A stretch of DNA of 64,000 nt from Niabella pedocola (lineage in GTDB: Bacteria > Bacteroidota > Bacteroidia > Chitinophagales > Chitinophagaceae): positions 744,001 to 808,000 of the forward strand of contig NZ_JAJNEC010000007.1 in assembly GCF_021044425.1 (NCBI RefSeq), written 5' to 3'. The notes under the pieces are model-generated. The model was not told the DNA's origin and did no database searches. It saw only the letters and a list, made by a program, of their open reading frames with translations. Positions 45,989 to 54,647 of this stretch are shown here, piece after piece. Position numbers and translations under genes: made by a program. Every line of letters starts with the position of its first letter. The first letter of the stretch is position 1.

Positions 45989-47983
45989 ATGCAAAAGATC
46001 CTCATAGCAAACCGTGGCGAGATCGCCTTACGTATTATCCGGACGGCAAAAAAAATGCGGATCGGCACCGTGTTGGTTTATGCGCCCCAGGATGCCGGTG
46101 CGGCCTACCTGAATGAGGCAGATGAAACCGTATTGCTGGAAGGATCATCACTCGGTGAAACCTACCTGAGCATCCCTCAAATGATAGCGGCGGCAAAGGC
46201 AACCAACGCAGATGCCATTCACCCCGGCTATGGATTCCTTTCCGAAAATGCCGCATTTGCCAATGCCTGCAGGAAGGAGGGCCTTATTTTTATTGGTCCC
46301 ACGCCGGAGGCCATGGAAGCGATGGGTAACAAAATTGCCGCACGGCAAACGGCCCAGGCCGCAGGGGTGCCGGTTACACCGGGCATTACCGGCACGGTAC
46401 CCGAGTTGCTGGCACAATACACTGCTGTTGGCTTTCCGCTGCTGATAAAGGCTGCAGCCGGCGGTGGTGGTAAGGGCATGCGTGTGGTACAGGAGGATGC
46501 GGAATTAAAGGAAGCCCTTGAAGCTACCGCAAGAGAGGCTCGTAATTATTTTGGCGACGATACTATTTATATTGAAAAATATATTGAAGCGCCCCGGCAT
46601 GTGGAGGTACAGGTGCTGGGCGATCAGCAGGGTCATATCCTGCACCTGTACGAACGGGAATGCTCGTTGCAGCGCCGCCATCAGAAGATCATTGAGGAAG
46701 CGCCTTCTCCTACGTTAACACCGGAAGTACGGGAGCAGATCTGTCATGCCGCCGTACAGCTTGCAGCCGCCATCGGTTATCAAAGTGCCGGCACCCTCGA
46801 ATTTTTGGTGGGCCCCGATCTCAACTTTTATTTTCTTGAAATGAATACCCGGATACAGGTAGAGCATCCGGTTACCGAACTGACCACCGGCATCGACATA
46901 GTGGAGCAACAGATCCGCATTGCCCGCGGAGCGGCACTGGATCTTCAGCAAAAGGACATCCGCCAGAAAGGGCATGCCATCGAATGCCGCATTTATGCAG
47001 AGGACCCGGAACAGCAGTTTTTGCCCGCACCCGGCACCCTCACCTTTTATAAAGAGCCCTATGGCGAACACATCCGTATTGACGGTATGCAGCTGCAACA
47101 AGGCGCCACAGTTACCGGAGATTTTGATCCCATGATCGCCAAACTGATCACCTGGGGCGAAAACCGGGAAGCCGCCCGGATAAAAATGATCGAGGCACTG
47201 CAGCAGTATTTTATCTATGGCATCCGGAATAATATTGCGTTCCTCTCAGGGTTGCTTCATCATGCGGATTTTACCGGCAACAGGATCTCAACAAAATATA
47301 TTGACATACACCTGAGTGACCTGTTGCAGCAGTTTGATGGCCGTAAAAAAACAGCCGATCTACAGATCCCGCTGGCAGCAGCGCTGGTGTTCAGTTTACT
47401 TCCCAAAGAAAAAGAACCTTCGTCCACCTGGGAAGCCATCGGCTACTGGCGGCCGGTGCTGCAGGTTATACTGAACGTAGAGGGAGCAGACGTTCCGGTA
47501 ATGCTCCGCCGGCTGGCCGCTCCAACAATCGATTTTGAATATCATCAAGCACTTACCCGGGCAACGTTAACCCCCACAGGAACCCAGCAGTTTAATTTGC
47601 TCCTGGATCAGCAATTGTACCCGGTACATATTGTTGAAACCGATCCCGGCGTGTTTATCGTTCGCTATAATGGATTTGACTATACCATCAAGCGAAACGA
47701 CATACTGCATATCGCCGCCAATACAGTGCCGCCTTCACCAGCTGCAGCAACTACAGCCGGAACGGTTTCAGCCCCCATGCCGGGCAAAGTGATCAAAATA
47801 GCCGTAGCCACCGGATCCGCTGTGCGCACCGGAGACCTGCTGCTAATTGTGGAAGCCATGAAGATGGAAAACAATATCCTGAGTCCAAAGGACGGAATGG
47901 TGACGGCTATTGGTGTAGCCGAAGGCGATAAGGTAGACACGACGACAACACTGATCCACATAGAGGAGGATCATCCATCATAA
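45989..47983 (+). CDS. liuD: Methylcrotonyl-CoA carboxylase, biotin-containing (alpha) subunit
   Basis: A 664-residue protein. Biotin carboxylase occupies about 1-450: MQKILIANRGEIALRIIRTA, DAIHPGYGFLSENAAFANAC, the ATP-grasp Gly-rich KAAAGGGGKGMRVV, and FLEMNTRIQVEHPVTELTTG. A linker domain follows, and the C-terminal biotinyl domain (about 595-660) has LLIVEAMKMENNILSPKDG with the biotinylated Lys. The ATG at 45989 matches the family; frames reading further upstream overlap the hydratase gene. With the beta subunit it carboxylates 3-methylcrotonyl-CoA. Confidence 0.93.
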   Translation: MQKILIANRGEIALRIIRTAKKMRIGTVLVYAPQDAGAAYLNEADETVLLEGSSLGETYLSIPQMIAAAKATNADAIHPGYGFLSENAAFANACRKEGLIFIGPTPEAMEAMGNKIAARQTAQAAGVPVTPGITGTVPELLAQYTAVGFPLLIKAAAGGGGKGMRVVQEDAELKEALEATAREARNYFGDDTIYIEKYIEAPRHVEVQVLGDQQGHILHLYERECSLQRRHQKIIEEAPSPTLTPEVREQICHAAVQLAAAIGYQSAGTLEFLVGPDLNFYFLEMNTRIQVEHPVTELTTGIDIVEQQIRIARGAALDLQQKDIRQKGHAIECRIYAEDPEQQFLPAPGTLTFYKEPYGEHIRIDGMQLQQGATVTGDFDPMIAKLITWGENREAARIKMIEALQQYFIYGIRNNIAFLSGLLHHADFTGNRISTKYIDIHLSDLLQQFDGRKKTADLQIPLAAALVFSLLPKEKEPSSTWEAIGYWRPVLQVILNVEGADVPVMLRRLAAPTIDFEYHQALTRATLTPTGTQQFNLLLDQQLYPVHIVETDPGVFIVRYNGFDYTIKRNDILHIAANTVPPSPAAATTAGTVSAPMPGKVIKIAVATGSAVRTGDLLLIVEAMKMENNILSPKDGMVTAIGVAEGDKVDTTTTLIHIEEDHPS

Positions 47984-48047
47984 TGCGTTTGTGAGGACAG
48001 GAACCTGGGCGCAGGAACCGGAATAATAACGACAAAAGACTTTTACT

Positions 48048-49193
48048 ATGGACTATTCATTAAGCGAGGAGCACCAGGCGGTCCGGAATATGGTGCGGGC
48101 ATTTGCAGAAAAAACTATAAAACCGCAGGCGCAGGAGTTGGATGAACGGGAAAAGTTCTCACCGGAGCTTACCCGGCAAATGGGAGAACTGGGTCTGATG
48201 GGCATTTACCTTCCGGAAAAATACGGCGGCGCCGGTATGGACTACCTGGCGTATATCATCGCCGTGGAGGAAATTGCACGGATAGACGGATCGCAGGCGG
48301 CCACACTGGCAGCCCATAACTCCCTGGGCATCGGCCCTATTTATAATTATGGCACCGAGGAACAAAAGCTCCAGTACCTGCCCCAGCTTTGCACGGGTAA
48401 GGCCCTGTGGTCGTTTGGATTGACCGAACCCGGAGCCGGCAGTGATTCGCGCGCGTCCAAAACCACGGCAACCTCAGACGGCGATCATTGGGTAATCAAC
48501 GGCAATAAGATCTTCATCACCAACGGATCTGTTTCCCTTAACCGCGGCACAACGGTGCAAGCTGTTACCAACGAAACAAATGGTAAAAAAGAATTTACCA
48601 CGATCATTGTTGACCGGGATACACTGGGCTTTTCGCAGCAGGCCATGCACGGCAAAATGATGTGGCGGGCCAGCGATACCGCCCAATTGTTTTTTGATGA
48701 TTGCCGTGTACCAAAATCGCATACGCTGGGGCCGGTGGGTGAAGGATCGAAGATCATGCTCCGTACCCTGGATGCCGGCCGGCTGAGCATCGCCGCCATG
48801 GGGCTGGGTTGTGCACAGGGCGCTTTTGAAATGGCTTTAAGCTATGCGCAGGAGCGCCACCAGTTCGGTAACAGCATTGCCTCCTTCCAGGTGAACCAAT
48901 TCAAACTGGCCGATATGGCATTAAAGATCGAACTGGCCCGCACCTTCTTATACAAGGCCTGCTGGCTGAAAGATACCGGTCAGCCTTTTACAAAGGAAGC
49001 CGCCATGGCAAAGCTGTATTGTTCGGAAATTGCCAAGGAAGTAGCCGATGCGGCCGTACAGCTGCACGGCGGTTACGGCCTGATGAAAGAATATCATGTA
49101 GAACGCTTTTACCGGGATCAGCGGCTGCTGCAGATCGGCGAAGGCACGTCGGAGATCCAGCGGATGGTGATCGCGAAGCAGTTGGGGTTGTAG
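48048..49193 (+). CDS. Acyl-CoA dehydrogenase (short/branched-chain), in leucine cluster
   Basis: A 381-residue flavoenzyme. Family motifs: LWSFGLTEPGAGSDSRASKT (flavin loop), WVINGNKIFITNGS, ERHQFGNSIASFQVNQFKLA, and QLHGGYGLMKEYHVERFYRD. The catalytic Glu sits in LLQIGEGTSEIQRMVIA, the position used by short- and medium-chain enzymes. In isovaleryl-CoA dehydrogenases that site is Ala/Gly and the base lies in a LDLERL helix; here that helix reads LDAGRL. Context says isovaleryl-CoA or a related branched acyl-CoA is the substrate, but the active-site layout is of the SCAD/MCAD type. Confidence 0.9.
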   Translation: MDYSLSEEHQAVRNMVRAFAEKTIKPQAQELDEREKFSPELTRQMGELGLMGIYLPEKYGGAGMDYLAYIIAVEEIARIDGSQAATLAAHNSLGIGPIYNYGTEEQKLQYLPQLCTGKALWSFGLTEPGAGSDSRASKTTATSDGDHWVINGNKIFITNGSVSLNRGTTVQAVTNETNGKKEFTTIIVDRDTLGFSQQAMHGKMMWRASDTAQLFFDDCRVPKSHTLGPVGEGSKIMLRTLDAGRLSIAAMGLGCAQGAFEMALSYAQERHQFGNSIASFQVNQFKLADMALKIELARTFLYKACWLKDTGQPFTKEAAMAKLYCSEIAKEVADAAVQLHGGYGLMKEYHVERFYRDQRLLQIGEGTSEIQRMVIAKQLGL

Positions 49194-49286
49194 TTCATCG
49201 TTTATTGTTAATGGTTTGGAGTGCGTTTCCATCAATCATGATCGGTAAGCAACTCCTTGTTGATCACAATAATAATATTAATCAGT

Positions 49287-49495
49287 ATGGCATTCCGTTT
49301 TGAAGAATTGAATGTTTGGCACAGAGCTGTTGACGCACAATTCTTAAATATTGGCTTACGATCGGCCATAGAGGCGGTGCCGGGTTATTCCTGGCAAAAA
49401 AGAGAAACGATATTTCAGCAAATGTGTTTGAGAAATTGTACGGTGAGTACGAATTATTGAGCAAAATGATCGCTAAACTTCGTAATTCTTTATAA
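49287..49495 (+). pseudogene. Four-helix-bundle (23S rRNA-intervening-sequence-like) protein remnant
   Basis: The frame opens MAFRFEELNVWHRAVDAQFL, the typical start of the four-helix-bundle family (about 115-120 residues). It then jumps to LRSAIEAV, which normally lies about 50 residues later. After a frame change it continues LFLAKKRNDISANVFEKLYG and ends with LLSKMIAKLRNSL. An internal deletion and a frameshift near 49390 have therefore destroyed it. It lies between two genes of the leucine cluster. Confidence 0.8.
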
Positions 49496-49547
49496 AGAAC
49501 GCTTCCCGTAGATATAGAAAATTCATATGAACAATGAACGATCAACT

Positions 49548-50414
49548 ATGAATAATGAACTAAAAATAACCGAATGCCCCCGCGACGCACAGCAGGGTCT
49601 TTCCTATACGATTCCGCCGGAAAAGCGGGCGGCCTATATCAATGCGCTCATGCACGCGGGTTTTGCCGTTATCGATTTCGGAAGCTTTGTTTCACCAAAG
49701 GCCGTACCCCAAATGGCGAACTCGGCAAAGGTGCTGGAGGGCATCAACAAAGAGGGTTCGGCCACCAAACTGCTGGCCATTATCGGCAACGCGCGGGGCG
49801 CAACGGAAGCCGCTGCACAACAAAAAGTAGATGTGTTAGGGTTCCCCTACTCCATCTCCAATACCTTCCTGGAACGGAATATTCATTCCGATGCTTCCAG
49901 GGTGCTGCATGTGCTCGATGAAATTGCAGCCATCAGTCAAGGCAACGGAAAAGCGCTGCGGGTGTACATCAGCATGGCCTTTGGAAATCCTTATGGCGAC
50001 GAATGGTCGGAGTTTATGGTACAGGATGCGGTTTATTTACTGGCCGGGAAGGGTGTGCAAACGATTACCTTATCCGACACAACGGGATTGGGTACATCCC
50101 AGGTGATCTACAACCTTTTCAAAACCCTCATCCCGCGCTTTCCCCATGTGGAGCTGGGGCTTCACCTTCATACGCTTCCGGAACAGGCCATGGAAAAGAT
50201 CGACGCTGCCTGGAAGGCCGGCTGCCGCAGTTTTGACGGAGTCATTAACGGGTTGGGCGGTTGCCCGCTTACCGGTTATGAATTACTGGGCAATGTAAAT
50301 ACATTAACGCTGTTGCACTATTGCCGGCGGCATAACATTGCAACCGGGCTCAATGAAAACCGTATTGAGCAGATCGCCGCAGCCTACCCCGATTTTAACC
50401 GGTTGAAATCTTAA
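49548..50414 (+). CDS. Hydroxymethylglutaryl-CoA lyase
   Basis: A 288-residue TIM-barrel lyase that splits HMG-CoA into acetoacetate and acetyl-CoA. Motifs: TECPRDAQQG at the N-terminus (Arg-Asp of the active site), VIDFGSFVSPKAVPQMANSA, ITLSDTTGLGT, the metal-binding LGLHLHTLPEQ (H-x-H), and the signature VINGLGGCPLTGYELLGN with the flexible-loop Cys. The ATG at 49548 is preferred. An ATG at 49527 would add MNNERST, coded by the low-complexity AATGAAC-type repeat common in spacers here. Confidence 0.92.
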   Translation: MNNELKITECPRDAQQGLSYTIPPEKRAAYINALMHAGFAVIDFGSFVSPKAVPQMANSAKVLEGINKEGSATKLLAIIGNARGATEAAAQQKVDVLGFPYSISNTFLERNIHSDASRVLHVLDEIAAISQGNGKALRVYISMAFGNPYGDEWSEFMVQDAVYLLAGKGVQTITLSDTTGLGTSQVIYNLFKTLIPRFPHVELGLHLHTLPEQAMEKIDAAWKAGCRSFDGVINGLGGCPLTGYELLGNVNTLTLLHYCRRHNIATGLNENRIEQIAAAYPDFNRLKS

Positions 50415-50448
50415 ACAGGATGATGTAACTTACATAAAATCCATAGCT

Positions 50449-51042
50449 ATGAAATGGCTGTCTGTTATCCTCCTCAATTGTTTATGCTGTTTTTTACAGG
50501 CGCAGGAAAACAATATCCCGTATATCGATGCGCTGCATCAGCAACGGATTGAAACAAACCGGAAGGGCATGTGGGTATTATCCGGGTGGGGCGTGGTCAA
50601 TATGGGCAGCGGCATCATTGGAGCGCTGAGCACTACAAATACAGAAGTAAAGGCTTTTCATACCATGAATGCATTGTGGGGAGTGGTGAATACCGGTATC
50701 GGCGTTTTAGGATTGGTACGCGCTAAAAAAGAAAAAGGATTGTCTTTTTCCGACACCGGCAAATACAAGGCCTACAAAAACACAAAAAAATTATATGCCA
50801 TTAATGGAGGGCTGGACCTGCTGTATATGGGCACCGGCGCATTTTTAAGCGGCCGGGCGAATCGTGCAAAAAATCCGGCCAGGAACAGGGGCTATGGAAA
50901 TTCGCTGATCGTTCAGGGTGCGGGGCTGCTCTTGTTTGATGTAAGCATGTACCTGAGCCATCAAAAACAGCAGCGTTACTGGAAAACCGCGCCTGAATTG
51001 GCCGTTACAGAAAATGGCATCGGCATGGTGTATTCATTTTAA
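50449..51042 (+). CDS. Conserved membrane protein of unknown function
   Basis: A 197-residue protein with an N-terminal signal-like helix ending F-L-Q-A-Q and about four hydrophobic segments: WVLSGWGVVNMGSGIIGAL, ALWGVVNTGIGVLGLV, GGLDLLYMGTGAFLSG, VQGAGLLLFDVSMYLS. The repeated N-x-G-x-G pattern suggests two homologous helical hairpins. It interrupts the leucine cluster between HMG-CoA lyase and CoA-transferase, 35 bases after the former. No known function; a DUF6992-like family is possible but unverified. Confidence 0.7.
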   Translation: MKWLSVILLNCLCCFLQAQENNIPYIDALHQQRIETNRKGMWVLSGWGVVNMGSGIIGALSTTNTEVKAFHTMNALWGVVNTGIGVLGLVRAKKEKGLSFSDTGKYKAYKNTKKLYAINGGLDLLYMGTGAFLSGRANRAKNPARNRGYGNSLIVQGAGLLLFDVSMYLSHQKQQRYWKTAPELAVTENGIGMVYSF

Positions 51043-51208
51043 AGACCCGGGCCACAAAGGTATAAAGACAGAAAGCAACACAGAGTAGAGAAGCGGAGAC
51101 AGGCAGAGCGCTAATGAAAAGGGCACGCCATCAAAGGGTAATTACAGCAAATGATCATCTTAGTGTTACACTTAGTGACTTTGTGGCTGATAATAAAAAA
51201 CAAACAAT

Positions 51209-51898
51209 ATGAACAAAGTTGTACAGAACGCCAAGGAAGCCATCGCCGGTATCGAAAGCGGTATGACCCTCATGGTGGGCGGCTTCGGGCTTTGCGGCAT
51301 TCCGGAGCACTGCATTCATGCACTTACCGAAACGGAACTGAAAGAGCTCACCTGTATTTCCAACAACGCCGGTGTAGATGATTTTGGTCTGGGCCTCCTG
51401 TTGCAAAAAAAGCAGATCAAAAAAATGATCTCCTCTTATGTTGGCGAAAACGCAGAATTTGAGCGGCAGCTGTTACATGGAGAGCTGGAAGTGGAACTCA
51501 TCCCCCAGGGCACCCTGGCTGAACGCTGCCGTGCCGGCGGAGCGGGTATCCCGGCCTTTTATGTACCGGCCGGGTATGGCACGGAAGTGGCCGAAGGCAA
51601 GGAAGTGCGGGCGTTTAACGACAAGCCTCATTTACTGGAATACGCCTTAACGGCCGATTTTGCCATTGTAAAAGCCTGGAAGGGTGATACCCATGGCAAC
51701 CTCATTTACAAAGAAACAGCCGGCAATTTCAACCACCCGATGGCCACCGCGGGAAGGATCACCATTGCGGAAGTGGAAGAACTGGTGCCGGCAGGGCAGC
51801 TGAACCCGATGCAGATCCATACGCCGGGTGTATACATAAAACGCATCTTCCAGGGAACGCATTATGAAAAAAGGATTGAACAGTTGACGGAGCAATAA
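51209..51898 (+). CDS. scoA: 3-oxoacid CoA-transferase, subunit A
   Basis: A 229-residue subunit: AIAGIESGMTLMVGGFGLCG, IPEHCIHAL, ISNNAGVDDFGLGLLLQ, MISSYVGENAEFERQLLHGE, ELIPQGTLAERCRAGGAGIP and a C-terminal VYIKRIFQGTHYEKRIE. It forms the SCOT-type enzyme with subunit B, transferring CoA from succinyl-CoA to acetoacetate, the product of the upstream HMG-CoA lyase. 97 bases separate it from scoB. Confidence 0.95.
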   Translation: MNKVVQNAKEAIAGIESGMTLMVGGFGLCGIPEHCIHALTETELKELTCISNNAGVDDFGLGLLLQKKQIKKMISSYVGENAEFERQLLHGELEVELIPQGTLAERCRAGGAGIPAFYVPAGYGTEVAEGKEVRAFNDKPHLLEYALTADFAIVKAWKGDTHGNLIYKETAGNFNHPMATAGRITIAEVEELVPAGQLNPMQIHTPGVYIKRIFQGTHYEKRIEQLTEQ

Positions 51899-51995
51899 TT
51901 TGAAAATTTGAAGCCTTGGGTAATTTGAAAATGCCGCATCCTTCATTTTCATCCCGTCGAGGCAAAACAAATTCTTTCATTCTCAAATTAACAAA

Positions 51996-52655
51996 ATGAG
52001 CCTTACAAAACAACAGATAGCACAACGCATTGCGCAGGAGTTAAAAGACGGGTACTATGTAAACCTGGGTATCGGTATTCCCACCCTGGTAGCTAATTAT
52101 ATTCCCGAAGGCATAGAAGTAGTGCTGCAATCGGAGAACGGCATGCTGGGGATGGGTCCCTTTCCCAAAAAAGGAGCGGCCGATCCGGACCTGATCAACG
52201 CCGGCAAACAAACCGTTACGATCCGCCCCGGCGGCGTTTTCTTTGACTCGGCCACGAGCTTCGCCATGATCCGTGGCGGTCATATCGATCTTACCGTATT
52301 GGGCGCTTTTGAAGTAAGCGATACCGGCGATATCGCCAGCTGGAAGATCCCCGGTAAAATGGTAAAAGGTATGGGCGGTGCCATGGACCTGGTAGCGGCG
52401 GCTAAAAATATTATTGTTGCCATGCAGCATACCAGCAAAGACGGGCAATCGAAACTCTTAACGCAATGCACCCTTCCCCTCACCGGTGTAAAATGCATAA
52501 AAAAAATTGTCACCGACCTGGCCGTGCTTGATGTTACCGATGAGGGATTTGTATTGCTGGAACGGGCGCCCGGCGTATCTGTTGAAGATATAAAAGCAGC
52601 CACAGCAGGGCGGCTGGTGGTAAAAGGCAATATCCCGGAAATCGTACTGGCATAG
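51996..52655 (+). CDS. scoB: 3-oxoacid CoA-transferase, subunit B
   Basis: A 219-residue subunit with the catalytic Glu in VLQSENGMLGMGPFP (about residue 47). IAQELKDGYYVNLGIGIPTL lies at the N-terminus, and MIRGGHIDLTVLGAFEVSDT with KMVKGMGGAMDLVAAAK in the middle. It completes conversion of acetoacetate to acetoacetyl-CoA and closes the leucine cluster. Length and motifs are normal. Confidence 0.95.
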   Translation: MSLTKQQIAQRIAQELKDGYYVNLGIGIPTLVANYIPEGIEVVLQSENGMLGMGPFPKKGAADPDLINAGKQTVTIRPGGVFFDSATSFAMIRGGHIDLTVLGAFEVSDTGDIASWKIPGKMVKGMGGAMDLVAAAKNIIVAMQHTSKDGQSKLLTQCTLPLTGVKCIKKIVTDLAVLDVTDEGFVLLERAPGVSVEDIKAATAGRLVVKGNIPEIVLA

Positions 52656-52740
52656 CAACGGCCGTTGTTACTTAAACGTGAAATGCCCTCTTATTCGGTC
52701 ATCGGATTTTACCGTAGCTTTACAGAAACCTTTTATTGAA

Positions 52741-52862
52741 ATGACCCACCTGTTAAAAACCAACAGCATCCTGCTGCTTTTGTTGCTGGCCATCGTGGCG
52801 CCGTCCTTTGCCCAGTTCCGTAACCTTGCGCTTGACAACCGGCAATCGATCCTGAACGAAAG
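52741..52862 (+). pseudogene. 5' fragment of a secreted-protein gene cut by a mobile element
   Basis: The first about 40 codons encode a clear signal peptide (ILLLLLLAIVAPSFAQ) and FRNLALDNRQSILNE. Homology-like sequence then stops where the transposase remnant begins on the other strand. The rest of the gene is absent from the window's next stretch. It marks the left edge of the accessory island. Confidence 0.65.
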
Positions 52863-53160
52863 AGCATTTCTTTGGTGCTCATATTTGCCCTTATATTCTG
52901 ACCCGCGATCTGTTAGAACTCGCATTAAGGGTATACTGTGCTCATCAAAGAAAGTATCGTATAGCTCTTTAATACGGCAAAAGCTATCCCTGCTATAACC
53001 CATTACTTTACAAGCTTGGGATACGTTGCCTAAATTCTCTGCTAATTTGAGTAGACCTAATTTGGTTTTGATTAATTTTTCTGTACTTTTCATTTTCTGA
53101 CAGTTTTAGGGAGTTATTTAATAGTGTCGTAACTATAAATTTAATCCCTACTGTCAGATT
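52863..53160 (-). mobile_element. IS481-type transposase remnant with internal deletion
   Basis: On the minus strand from 53093 the protein begins MKSTEKLIKTKLGLLKLAEN and continues NVSQACKVMGYSRDSF, the helix-turn-helix start of IS481-type transposases. After KELYDT it jumps to FFDEHSIPLMRVLTDRGSEY, a part of the DDE integrase core that normally lies far downstream. It then breaks off at KYEHQ near 52872. The central catalytic region is deleted. Beyond the gene start, CTGACAG (53097) and CTGTCAG (53151) form a small inverted repeat near the presumed element end. Confidence 0.75.
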
Positions 53161-53476
53161 AAGTCTTGACTATTTCATATAATAGGTCATTGCCCCTATT
53201 GAGCTCTCCCTTCGGTATTTATTTTATAATATGATGAATCTCTTTTGGCGTCTCGCCGCTGCACGCCTGAAATCAGAACTACACCTCCGCATTTCTATTA
53301 AAAATGGGAACGACAAAATAGGTAACATTCGATAAACTTTGAGGGCGATTTAAAAGCCGAGGTGATTTAAAAAAATTTGTAGCAGTTTCTTCCGCCTTGG
53401 CAACGGCCTTTTTCAATCCCAACAGGGTGGACAGTAATTGCTCCATCCAAATAATAAAGAAGGAAATCGATATTAG
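53161..53476. other. AT-rich spacer, possible small ORF
   Basis: About 316 bases between the IS remnant and the first island gene. A 55-codon minus-strand frame at 53446-53279 (opening MEQLLSTLLGLKKAVAKAEE) exists, but I cannot support it by homology. It could be a remnant. Nothing else is recognised. Confidence 0.3.
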
Positions 53477-54031
53477 TTATCGTAGACTTTTAATTCCATC
53501 GAAGGCTCTGTAAAAGTCGGCCTCCTGATGATAATTAACAACAATAAGATCTTTATTTCTCAACTGGAGAAAATCAGCCATATAGTAAATTGAATAATTC
53601 GAGAAGACCCAAACCATACTTACCGGTTGATTATCGGAGGATCGAATTATGGAACGTAATTTTTGATAAGGTTTTCCATAAAACGCTAGTAGTCTGTTTA
53701 CGATACTACTGTCATTTTTAGCCAAAATCCAATAAAGAGTATGAATTTTTCCACCAACCCTGCGGCAATATATTTTCTCTACCGTGGGTCTATTTTCATG
53801 TATCTTACTCTTTTCGATGTAACAATCACCATCGATTTTTAAAATTCCTAATTCTGAATATAAAAGATTTTTAGGCTTCAGATCGGAAACGCAGTATGCA
53901 GAAATCTTGCTATTAATTAGAATCGAATCAATACCCTTTGCATCGAAAATCAGTTGTGCATGTAGCTTATTCGAATAAATAAGAGACAGGCACAATGCAG
54001 TAAGGAAAAAGACGCCTTTCCTAAATTTCAA
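53477..54031 (-). CDS. Secreted protein of unknown function, last gene of island cluster
   Basis: About 184 residues. Starting at the TTG codon at 54031 gives a clean signal peptide (MKFRKGVFFLTALCLSLIYS, cleavage after K-L-H-A-Q). The ATG at 54088 would add 19 residues before it and overlap the upstream gene by 44 bases. The mature part has Cys pairs (YCVSDLKPKN, GDCYIEK, IYCRRVGGK) and ends in aromatic strands (VWVFSNYSIYYMADFLQ). I recognise no family. Base composition is visibly more AT-rich than the flanking chromosome. It is probably periplasmic and may serve the large lipoprotein gene two genes upstream. Confidence 0.62.
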   Translation of the reverse strand: MKFRKGVFFLTALCLSLIYSNKLHAQLIFDAKGIDSILINSKISAYCVSDLKPKNLLYSELGILKIDGDCYIEKSKIHENRPTVEKIYCRRVGGKIHTLYWILAKNDSSIVNRLLAFYGKPYQKLRSIIRSSDNQPVSMVWVFSNYSIYYMADFLQLRNKDLIVVNYHQEADFYRAFDGIKSLR

Positions 54032-54044
54032 ACAACTGTTGTAT

Positions 54045-54647
54045 TTAAAAAAATATTCCACCGGGCTGTTCCTCAAAGATAAGCTCAAATAGCGTAGTTT
54101 TCTCTTTAAAGCTATAGTACGATTGAATATTCTCTATTGGATAGTCTGCCCATTTGTTGTCAAATTTTTCGAATTCAGGAAATTCTCGTGTTAGAAGTTT
54201 TTCTACTTGATTCGATACATCTCGAAGTTCGTCAGTAAGTGGATAGTATGATAGGTAGGCGTTATATTCCATTCCAAAACATTCTGTTTTATACATATTG
54301 GTTTCGCTAATATAATAAAAGCCATAAAAACCACCCAACAAACTGAGGTATACCCCTATACCATTACTCATGGAATTTTCCAAAGCACACAATATTTTAA
54401 TTGAATGTTTAGTGGGATTAAACTCTCTAACCTTTCGTATTCCATGTATTCTCTTTACTGAATCATAGAACTTATGCCAGCGATCACTTGCCTCCAGTGA
54501 CTGCCGCAGATCTCCTAAATTAAAATATTCCTTTCTTACGTGAAGACCTGAATATCTAACTTCGTCGTTGGCCGGGTATGAATAGAAGTACCGCCCTAAA
54601 AGCTCATTAAAATTTTTCGGTTCCAAATTATTCACATTTTTGTGCAT
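54045..54647 (-). CDS. Cytoplasmic protein of unknown function, middle gene of island cluster
   Basis: About 200 residues when started at MHKNVNNLEPKNFNELLGRY (54647); an upstream ATG at 54683 is possible. No signal peptide. It is rich in Tyr and Phe with several acidic segments (LLTREFPEFEKFDNKWADYP, TTLFELIFEEQPGG), a composition seen in many immunity-type proteins. It overlaps the end of the large lipoprotein gene by 20 bases, so translation is probably coupled. No known domain recognised. An immunity role is inferred from gene order only. Confidence 0.62.
   Translation of the reverse strand: MHKNVNNLEPKNFNELLGRYFYSYPANDEVRYSGLHVRKEYFNLGDLRQSLEASDRWHKFYDSVKRIHGIRKVREFNPTKHSIKILCALENSMSNGIGVYLSLLGGFYGFYYISETNMYKTECFGMEYNAYLSYYPLTDELRDVSNQVEKLLTREFPEFEKFDNKWADYPIENIQSYYSFKEKTTLFELIFEEQPGGIFF

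Noticed and set aside
52668..53093. 141-codon minus-strand frame as a complete transposase
   Set aside because: Only the N-terminal half is transposase-like, with an internal deletion; the rest is antisense to the broken signal-peptide gene and the 3' end of scoB's spacer.
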